Translations under genes and position numbers: made by a program
The notes under the pieces: generated by a model
What the model was told of the DNA's origin: nothing
Database searches by the model: none
The model's input: the letters and a program-made list of their open reading frames with translations, nothing else
In this document: in pieces, positions 34,624 through 40,795 of the stretch
Layout of the letters: each line of letters starts with the position of its first letter
How positions within the stretch are numbered: position 1 is the stretch's first letter
NCBI RefSeq assembly: GCF_029258205.1
Contig: NZ_JARHZJ010000036.1
Span: 1 to 40,795 of the forward strand
Length of the DNA stretch: 40,795 nt
Reading direction: 5' to 3'
Source: Clostridium sp.
GTDB lineage: Bacteria > Bacillota > Clostridia > Clostridiales > Clostridiaceae

Positions 34624-34660
34624 AGTTAATCATAAATTTAAAAGTTATGATTAACTTATT
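34624..34660 (-). terminator. Terminator of the 361-residue lipoprotein gene
   Basis: A 13-bp stem (AAGTTAATCATAA and its complement) with a 9- to 10-nt loop is followed by Ts on the minus strand, just after the stop codon. Confidence 0.8.
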
Positions 34661-34670
34661 TTATATTATA

Positions 34671-35756
34671 CTATAGTTTTTCAAGTTTAAAATCTTTTAA
34701 AGATATTTTATATCTTCCAATTAAGCCACTTTTAGTATTATTTGATTTTATTATTGGAGTAACATTCATAATTATATTATTATCCTGTATTTTTTCATAA
34801 ATAAGATTATATTCCTCTTCTGCAAATATATCATCTAATTCTAAGGAAACTATACTTCCATTACTTTGATAGACCTTAAATCTTGTGCCATTACCTTTAA
34901 TATAATTTACAACAACATATCCATCATCATCTGAAAAATTTAAGCTAGAAATTTTACATCCACTTAATACATCTAATGAAGTTATTTTTTTTCCTAAAGT
35001 TTTATCTTCCTTCTTTTCATCTTCTTTTCCGCCTTCATCTTCCCCTTCTTTAGTAGCTGTCTCTTGTGCATCCTCAACATCAACTACTCCTATATAAGAA
35101 TCTTCACCCTTATATGTTGAAATTGCTACTTTATCTCCTGAAAATGAAATTTCTACAGCTGAAAAATTATCCTTAGGCACATAAACCTTAGCTATATCTA
35201 TAGCATTAACCTTTGGATAAATTTTATCAGGTATGCTTTTTAAATCTATTAATGTATTAATTTCAACATCATCATCTTTTCTAATCTTTAATTTTTCATT
35301 ATCTAAAAAAATACTATAAAGTTGAGTTGATTTAAGTTCTGATACCTTATATTCTCCCTCTTCAGTTTTTCTAACCTCTAAATAATATTGCTCTAAATCG
35401 GCCTTAGGCTCTCCTTTTTTAGTTCTAGTAACATAGAATCTAAACATAGATCTATTTCCCAATTGAGCTGCTCCAACCTGCTTTATCCCTGTTATTTCAA
35501 GCTCTTTACTTGGGATAATTATTATATTCTTATCAACTTCTTTATCAGATAACCTTTTAATTTTTTCCAAATCATTACTCTTAAGAGCCTCCATATATTC
35601 TTCTGCTACTGATATTGATATCTTATTATTAAAATATATGCTCTCAATACTTTCCTTTAGCTCCTTATTATCATCGACCGTATTACTTATTCTATTACAG
35701 CCTATGAAAAGAAATAACGATCCAATAATCAAGGATGCCATAATCTTTTTAATCAT
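34671..35756 (-). CDS. Large lipoprotein, unknown
   Basis: Encodes 361 residues with AAGGAAGGA ahead of the ATG. The lipobox is FIGC, with the lipidated cysteine at residue 20. About residues 45-135 read like a small alpha+beta cone domain (YMEALKSNDLEKIKRLSDKE, then FYVTRTKKGEPKADLEQYYL). Residues 165-230 and 265-355 are beta-rich repeats. A highly acidic linker (about 227-255, rich in E, D and K) separates them. It lies on the outer membrane face. No family is recognised. It is single, with its own terminator, and divergent from the YkvI-family gene. Confidence 0.8.
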   Translation of the reverse strand: MIKKIMASLIIGSLFLFIGCNRISNTVDDNKELKESIESIYFNNKISISVAEEYMEALKSNDLEKIKRLSDKEVDKNIIIIPSKELEITGIKQVGAAQLGNRSMFRFYVTRTKKGEPKADLEQYYLEVRKTEEGEYKVSELKSTQLYSIFLDNEKLKIRKDDDVEINTLIDLKSIPDKIYPKVNAIDIAKVYVPKDNFSAVEISFSGDKVAISTYKGEDSYIGVVDVEDAQETATKEGEDEGGKEDEKKEDKTLGKKITSLDVLSGCKISSLNFSDDDGYVVVNYIKGNGTRFKVYQSNGSIVSLELDDIFAEEEYNLIYEKIQDNNIIMNVTPIIKSNNTKSGLIGRYKISLKDFKLEKL

Positions 35757-35915
35757 TTATAATCATTCCTTCCTTAGAATAAGTCCTATTTTAGGTTTTC
35801 CAAATAGCTTAAAAGTATTAATAAAATAATAAATATCCTAAACTTAATTTTTACTTTTTTATTTTAAGAATAAACTCCCTTTACAACTTATATATTTAGT
35901 TAGGGAGGTGATTTA

Positions 35916-36974
35916 ATGAAAAGTATTATAAAAGTTTTTCAAGTAGCTTTTGTTTTTATAGGAACTATAGTAGGAGCTGGACTTGCCTCTGGAAAGGAAA
36001 TAACAAATTTCTTTACAGTGTATGGATATAAAAGCTTTTTTACTATTATAATGACTGGCTTATTTTATATTATTCTCTGCAACATAATTTCAAGAATAAG
36101 TATTAAACATAGCTTAAATTCCTATAGCGAAGTCATAAATACGGTTAGTCCTAATATTTTAGGAAAACTCACTGGAATCATAACAACTTTTTATCTAATA
36201 TCTAGTGCGTCAATAATACTTGCAGGTAGTGGAGCTTTATTGAATCAATATTTTGGAATTCCTAAAATTATAGGTTCAATATTTATGGCTATTATTTCTT
36301 CACTAATTCTTATGAGAGAAACTAACGGTTTAGTGGAAATAAATTCCATTATAGTTCCATCTTTAATAATAGTAACAACTACACTTATGATTCTTTATGT
36401 TGCATTTGCTAATGATCCAATTACTATAAATTCCCTTGTTTATTCTACTCCAAAACTTTCTAAGGGAGTTTTTACTTCTGGGATACTTTATTGCGGCTAC
36501 AATATTCTTTGTTGCTGTGGGGTTATTGTTCCTTTAAGTAATGAAATGAAGAGTAAAAAAATAATGACATGGGGTATTTTATTAGGTTCCGTTCTTCTAA
36601 CAATAATATGTATTTTTATAAATTCAATGCTTATGGTTAATCAGCCACAAATATTCCAATACGAAATTCCTCTACTTTATATAGCTGATAGATTTGGAAA
36701 ACCTATTCAAATAATGCTCTTAATAATAATATTAGCTGAAATGTTTTCTACAGAGGTTTCTGACGTATATTCCATAAGTAAAACACTTACAAAAAGCTTT
36801 AAAGTAAAATATAAACATGCTATATTTGTAGTTTTAATAGTAGCACTTCCAGTTTCATTAATAGGATTTTCAAACTTAATCTCCACATTATACCCAATGT
36901 TTGGAGTTTTAAGCTTAGTATTTATAGTTCAATGTATTTACTTCTACTTTTTTAAATTGAAAAAACAAAGATAG
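35916..36974 (+). CDS. YkvI-family membrane transporter
   Basis: Encodes 352 residues with AGGGAGGTGA ahead of the ATG, and about ten membrane helices. The opening VAFVFIGTIVGAGLASGKEI (11-30) has the unwound first-helix glycine pattern of the LeuT-fold/APC superfamily. MRETNGLVEINSIIVPSL near 148 and ILAEMFSTEVSDVYSISK near 271 are typical of the YkvI group. These resemble branched-chain or amino acid carriers, but the substrate is not known. It is a single gene, convergent with sleC, with a MITE-like hairpin at its end. Confidence 0.85.
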   Translation: MKSIIKVFQVAFVFIGTIVGAGLASGKEITNFFTVYGYKSFFTIIMTGLFYIILCNIISRISIKHSLNSYSEVINTVSPNILGKLTGIITTFYLISSASIILAGSGALLNQYFGIPKIIGSIFMAIISSLILMRETNGLVEINSIIVPSLIIVTTTLMILYVAFANDPITINSLVYSTPKLSKGVFTSGILYCGYNILCCCGVIVPLSNEMKSKKIMTWGILLGSVLLTIICIFINSMLMVNQPQIFQYEIPLLYIADRFGKPIQIMLLIIILAEMFSTEVSDVYSISKTLTKSFKVKYKHAIFVVLIVALPVSLIGFSNLISTLYPMFGVLSLVFIVQCIYFYFFKLKKQR

Positions 36975-36985
36975 GCATAAAAAGT

Positions 36986-37104
36986 AAAGAGGGCTGTATC
37001 AAAATATAACAACAAAACTAACAAATATATTCAGAGAATTACTAGATCTTCTCTTCATACTGTTTATAAATTTTATAAAAAGCTATTTTGATACACGCCC
37101 TTTA
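36986..37104. mobile_element. MITE-like element between the ykvI-family gene and sleC
   Basis: Terminal inverted repeats lie at both ends: left TAAAGAGGGCTGTATCAAAATA (36985-37006) and right, reversed, TAAAGGGCGTGTATCAAAATA. The shared GGGC-TGTATCAAAATA resembles ends of IS1182-type elements. About 75 bp of AT-rich DNA with no coding frame lies between. It sits between two converging genes, where the long stem could also work as a terminator for both. Confidence 0.55.
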
Positions 37105-37108
37105 ATAT

Positions 37109-38425
37109 TTAATAAACTATCTTTGGTATATTTCCACTCCTATCCATTATTGTTGGTGGATAAAACACCTTCTTCTCAACACTTGATCTAAGCTCTGCTA
37201 TTTTTGTTACTGCAACATAAACATCTGATATTTTATACCATGTTGCGTAATTTACTTCTCCTGTTTGAGGAAGATTAAATACTTTTTGAAAAGTTCTAAC
37301 AGACTCTCTAGTTTTCTCACCATATTTTCCGTCTACAGCAACCTTAGGTATTAGAGGATAAGCTTTTGAAATAGCATTCAATTGTTCTTGTATAACCCTA
37401 ACAGGTTCTCCTGAAGCCCCAGAGTTTAGTGTATAACCAGGATATGATTTTGGACTTCCTTTAACTTTTTTAGCAGACTTTAATTCTAAATTATCACCAT
37501 AAAAAGATGTTAGAATATCATAAGGCACTTTTCCTTCATCACCTAAGTATTTACTTCCCCATTGAGTCATCCAACCTGGACATTGTACATTTATTCCATC
37601 ACAATATTGAGCTAAGAGAGGTTGTTTAGAATTGAATCTTTTCATATATGTTGCAAATATTTCATCTACAATTCTACTTATGTTATCATAAAAATTTCTT
37701 CCATAACTAAAAGCATGATCAAAAGCTGTTGAATTAGTTATATCAAAATTCTTACCTTTTCCTCTATACCATTCAGTATATATTCTATTTAAAGTAAATG
37801 ATATTATAGCATAAACATTAGCTCGTATAGTATTCTCAGACCATGTTGAAAAAATTTCGCAACATGCAACATTTTTTATATAGTCTTTGTAATTAACCTT
37901 ATAATTTGCTACTGAATTATCATTTGGTCTACCATTATGAACAACTATATATTCTGGAACTACAGGCTCTAGTAAAACTACTGTTCCCTTTGGTGGTGGG
38001 AGTTCCTTTTCCTCTGCTTCAGGTATCTTTGGTGGAAAATTACCAACTAACCTATTAGGCTGTATATCAATAACTTCCTCTTGTCTGTAATATCCTCTAG
38101 TTTCAGGTAAATTAATATTTTGAAGAGCTATTCTTGAAGGATAAATTTGTACTCCATTTACTGCTACAGGTGAAAAACCTTCTCTTTCAACAATAACCTC
38201 TGCAAAACTATAAGGAGTAGTACCTGGTTGATTAGAATTTTCTACTGGTGGTGCATCTAAATCTATAGTTTTAGTACTTCCAGTTGCATCTGTATATAAT
38301 TCTAAAGTATTTCCTATAGCTATACCATCTTGCCCTGTTGGTGTTATTTTAACCTTACATTTATCAATAGGTATATATCTCCTTTGTTCACTAAAACATT
38401 GAACTTTTAATCCACCTACTGCCAT
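37109..38425 (-). CDS. sleC: Spore cortex-lytic enzyme precursor
   Basis: Encodes 438 residues, the exact length of C. perfringens SleC, with AGGAGA ahead of the ATG. Residues 1-149 are the pre-pro region, a beta-sandwich with no membrane signal. The mature enzyme starts at Val150, just before the known EYIVVHNG-type N-terminus (VPEYIVVHNGRPNDN). A SpoIID-like catalytic domain covers about 175-300 (YAIISFTLNRIYTEWY, STAFDHAFSYGRNF). A peptidoglycan-binding domain covers about 340-410 (GEPVRVIQEQLNAI, VDGKYGEKTRESVRTFQ). It degrades cortex peptidoglycan as a lytic transglycosylase after Csp protease removes the pro-sequence. Expression is expected in the sporulating mother cell. The csp gene is upstream, past a remnant. 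Confidence 0.97.
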   Translation of the reverse strand: MAVGGLKVQCFSEQRRYIPIDKCKVKITPTGQDGIAIGNTLELYTDATGSTKTIDLDAPPVENSNQPGTTPYSFAEVIVEREGFSPVAVNGVQIYPSRIALQNINLPETRGYYRQEEVIDIQPNRLVGNFPPKIPEAEEKELPPPKGTVVLLEPVVPEYIVVHNGRPNDNSVANYKVNYKDYIKNVACCEIFSTWSENTIRANVYAIISFTLNRIYTEWYRGKGKNFDITNSTAFDHAFSYGRNFYDNISRIVDEIFATYMKRFNSKQPLLAQYCDGINVQCPGWMTQWGSKYLGDEGKVPYDILTSFYGDNLELKSAKKVKGSPKSYPGYTLNSGASGEPVRVIQEQLNAISKAYPLIPKVAVDGKYGEKTRESVRTFQKVFNLPQTGEVNYATWYKISDVYVAVTKIAELRSSVEKKVFYPPTIMDRSGNIPKIVY

Positions 38426-38457
38426 ATAATTTCTCCTAATTATAAATTAATACCATA

Positions 38458-38466
38458 TAGTTTATG
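38458..38466 (-). promoter_or_regulatory. Candidate mother-cell sigma -10 element of sleC
   Basis: CATAAACTA on the minus strand fits the sigma-K -10 pattern CATANNNTA, 33 bp ahead of the sleC start. I could not find the matching -35 with confidence, so this is tentative. Confidence 0.3.
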
Positions 38467-38557
38467 AAATTCATATCTATTTTGCTAATAGATATTTATA
38501 CTTAAAATATATTCAAAATTATTTTTTACTGTATCTTACCAGAAAGTCTATTAGTTC

Positions 38558-39043
38558 TTAAACTATTAAAAACATTGCTAAAAGTATGTCTACATTTCTA
38601 TACTTAACATCATCACCCTTTGCAAAGAAATAATCTGTGTATTTTTTAAATGTTCTATCTAATTTTACTATTGCAATATAAAATTCTAGAACTACTCCAG
38701 TTAAGCTTTTTCCTTGTCACTCCCTTCTATTATAAAATCCATCTTTGTTCCATGCCCTAATTCATCTTTAGATTGGACTATTGTATATGGATATCCACAA
38801 TTATTATTCAGTTCTATTGATAGATTAATCTCTTCTTGATTATACTCAGTTCCACAAAACATGTCTTTAGGATACTTATTTGTTTTTAATGATTGATCCC
38901 ATACTTTTAATATTCTAGTTTTCCATTACTATCAGTAAATTCAGGATTTAAATAGTCTATGCCAAATCGCCTCTATATTCAACAAGAAAACTTATACTTT
39001 CAGAATCAACTAATAGACGAACCTTTTTAGATAAAAATTCCAT
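38558..39043 (-). pseudogene. cspC: cspC remnant
   Basis: An ATG at 39043, two bases after the cspB stop and using AGGAGA inside the cspB end, opens a frame reading MEFLSKK to VEYRGDL, typical of a Csp prodomain start. It then hits a stop. In the next frame GIDYLNPEFTDSNGK appears, so roughly 100 codons are missing. Another frame continues TRILKVWDQSLKTNKYPKD to IVQSKDELGHGTKMDFIIEG, which holds the catalytic-His motif GHGT. Everything from there to the Ser is gone. A final open piece to 38558 (LTGVVLEFYIAIVKL) looks like the end of a peptidoglycan-binding domain. Several frameshifts and two large deletions show decay. Confidence 0.82.
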
Positions 39044-39045
39044 AA

Positions 39046-40743
39046 CTATCTCCTATTAATTAATAATTCCATAGTTCTATCCAAACATACAAATCCATAT
39101 CCTAAATCTGGATTTGGATATGCCTCACCAAATAATCTCCTCTTTGCTCCCTTAATCAAATAATATTTAATTCTTTCTCCGTATAAAAAAGGATCATTAT
39201 TTTTTATAATGCCCCATTCAAAAAGTAATGCACATATTCCAGCAACTTGTGGTGCAGCCATTGATGTACCATTCTTAGTATCAAATCCTTGCTCCTCAAC
39301 AGTGGATAATATATTTTCACCTGGTGCAACCAAATCTGGTTTAATTAACCACTCAGGTCTAATAACTCCTCTTCCAGAAAAAACTGATAAATTGTTATTT
39401 AAAAAATTATAACTTCCAACTGATATAACTCCTTCTACAGTAGCAGGTATTCCTAATGTATTATAAACATCTGGTTGCAAAAATCTTGTTTTTTCATTTA
39501 ATCCTTCTGATATAGGTAACCAAATATCAAAATATCCTTCATAATCATTTAATTTTCTAACTATAATTCTCCAAACACCATCTGTTATTACATCTCCTAA
39601 AGGTAAAATACTTATTGTAGTTTGTCCTTGTATATCAAAAGGCTTAGGCCCAGTGCTATATACAATTATTTTCTCCCTTCCAACAAATCTTTCTTTGTAA
39701 GATTCAGATAATTCAATTGGTCCAGTACTTATTCCAGTTGGTGATATCACTTCAACTGATACATCAACTAATACAGGCTTATAAAAATCTAATTTAATAC
39801 TTTTTTCTGCATTTCCTATATTCAAATCTAAATCCTCTTCTTTTTTTATCTTACCACCTACATGATGAGCACTATCACCCTCATTCCCAGCAGCTACTAC
39901 AATAACTGCCTTTTGTAATTGAGTAAGTGTTTGAATATATTTTTCTAATAAACTATTTCCATTATGAGAACCATCATTTGTACTCAAACTTATATTTACA
40001 ACTAAAGGTTTATCGATTTCATTGCTTTTATCTATTAAAAATTTTAAACCTCTCATAAGCTGAGTACTTAATGCCGCCCTTAAACTATTTTCACCAGTTA
40101 TCTTTACCATTGCTATGCTACTTTTATAAGCAACTCCATAATTATCATAGCTTATCTTTCCTCCAGCACATGCAATTCCTGCAACATGTGTTCCATGTCC
40201 TGATAAATCAACTTCAGGTACAATACTAAACGGATCTTCAGATTTTAAGGCTTCATTTATTTTATTCTTATCATATACAATTCCATTTTCAAGATCATAT
40301 ATATACTCTATTCTAGTATTTCCATCGGCATCTTTAAAAGCATTATGAGTGTAATCAATCCCAGTATCTAAAAATCCAACTAATATCCCCTCTCCAGTTA
40401 GATTATAATTATTCCAAACAATTGGAATGCATGATGCTCTATTGCTATCATATGCTGATGTATATAGAATTTTAGGCAATTCTATATATTGTAGGCCCTC
40501 AAGCTCAATTATTCTATTTAAATCATTAACCTTTATTATAAGTATTCCAAATCCATATCCTAAATCCTCAACTTTTGCACCTATCTTATCTACTGAATTT
40601 TTAAATCTTAAAAAGTTAATTCCATATAAAACAACTAATTCTATTTCTCCATTATTAGGTGAATTTTGCTCTATTAAGCTATTTAATATTTGCTTTGGTA
40701 TTATATTTATAAAATCTATACCAACTGTAGCCTTATTCTCCAT
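39046..40743 (-). CDS. cspB: Germination-specific subtilisin-like protease
   Basis: The ATG at 40743 lies 8 bases after AAGGAG and gives 565 residues. A TTG two codons upstream is too close to the ribosome site. The prodomain covers about 1-96 (VVLYGINFLRF, GFGILIIKV, YIELPKILYTSA). The S8 catalytic domain follows, with D126 (LDTGID), H183 (SGHGTHVAG) and S494 (NGTSMAAP). These positions match the triad described for C. perfringens CspB. A large insertion with a jelly-roll-like stretch lies at about 310-420, as in Csp proteins. CspB is packed in the spore and cleaves pro-SleC to start cortex hydrolysis. It is followed at two bases by the cspC remnant, so it once led an operon. Confidence 0.93.
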   Translation of the reverse strand: MENKATVGIDFINIIPKQILNSLIEQNSPNNGEIELVVLYGINFLRFKNSVDKIGAKVEDLGYGFGILIIKVNDLNRIIELEGLQYIELPKILYTSAYDSNRASCIPIVWNNYNLTGEGILVGFLDTGIDYTHNAFKDADGNTRIEYIYDLENGIVYDKNKINEALKSEDPFSIVPEVDLSGHGTHVAGIACAGGKISYDNYGVAYKSSIAMVKITGENSLRAALSTQLMRGLKFLIDKSNEIDKPLVVNISLSTNDGSHNGNSLLEKYIQTLTQLQKAVIVVAAGNEGDSAHHVGGKIKKEEDLDLNIGNAEKSIKLDFYKPVLVDVSVEVISPTGISTGPIELSESYKERFVGREKIIVYSTGPKPFDIQGQTTISILPLGDVITDGVWRIIVRKLNDYEGYFDIWLPISEGLNEKTRFLQPDVYNTLGIPATVEGVISVGSYNFLNNNLSVFSGRGVIRPEWLIKPDLVAPGENILSTVEEQGFDTKNGTSMAAPQVAGICALLFEWGIIKNNDPFLYGERIKYYLIKGAKRRLFGEAYPNPDLGYGFVCLDRTMELLINRR

Positions 40744-40795
40744 ACTCAATACTCCTTATTTACTTATTTATTAAACTATTGAAAATTTCTTGCAT

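Noticed and set aside
38558-39043. Short open frames read as separate small genes
   Set aside because: Only the first has a ribosome site. The pieces line up in order with one Csp protein across frameshifts, so they are a single remnant.

Overview
The window is very AT-rich, Gram-positive, anaerobe-type DNA. It carries strong AGGAGG-type ribosome binding sites, spore genes (spmAB, sleC, csp), several riboswitch or T-box leaders and many strong hairpin-plus-T terminators. Gene content and the exact CspB and SleC residue numbering point to Clostridium perfringens. A decayed csp gene between an intact cspB and sleC suggests the lineage that kept only CspB, as reported for SM101-type food-poisoning strains. 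That lineage call is inference.

Layout. Bases 1-1362 (minus) hold the N-terminal 454 codons of a secreted beta-helix-like surface protein cut by the window edge. Bases 1647-3784 hold a lysine riboswitch and an NhaC-family carrier, probably a lysine transporter. Bases 3812-5905 hold a UbiB-like kinase and a small phasin-like helical protein. Then come an M24 Xaa-Pro peptidase, adhE with a long leader and Rex-like operators, spmA-spmB, an unlisted 59-codon coiled-coil gene on the plus strand, and a MATE exporter. Next are ccpA, a single-domain rhodanese and a type-2 ileS behind a T-box leader. Bases 19034-22074 hold a small BFD-like iron-sulfur protein, a DUF1643-like protein and an ABC-F ATPase. 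Bases 22205-23797 are a TPP-riboswitch tenA-thiT operon. After a small membrane protein and an rRNA methyltransferase, bases 25880-32113 form the glycerol regulon in two transcription units: glpF-glpP-glpK, and glpA-FAD oxidoreductase-DUF1667. Bases 32187-36974 hold two lipoproteins, a ComB-family phosphatase, a radical SAM protein and a YkvI-family transporter. A MITE-like element follows. The end of the window is the spore-germination locus: sleC, a cspC remnant and cspB.

How it works together. Regulation in cis is the richest part. Four leaders respond to lysine, uncharged tRNA-Ile, TPP and (by inference) GlpP. Both glp units have a GlpP-type terminator leader and a cre-like site lying on the -35 box, and ccpA itself is in the window. 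Carbon flow (glycerol to glycerol-3-phosphate to glycolysis to AdhE ethanol formation) would therefore be tied to CcpA and Rex. CspB cleaves pro-SleC, which then degrades spore cortex. SpmA and SpmB act earlier, in spore core dehydration.

Most genes are recognisable families. The least understood items are the UbiB/phasin pair, the ComB homologue, the 59-aa coiled-coil protein, the 104-aa membrane protein, the lone BFD-like protein and the paired 29-bp repeat at 25609-25723. I saw no tRNA, rRNA, CRISPR array, prophage or intact insertion sequence.
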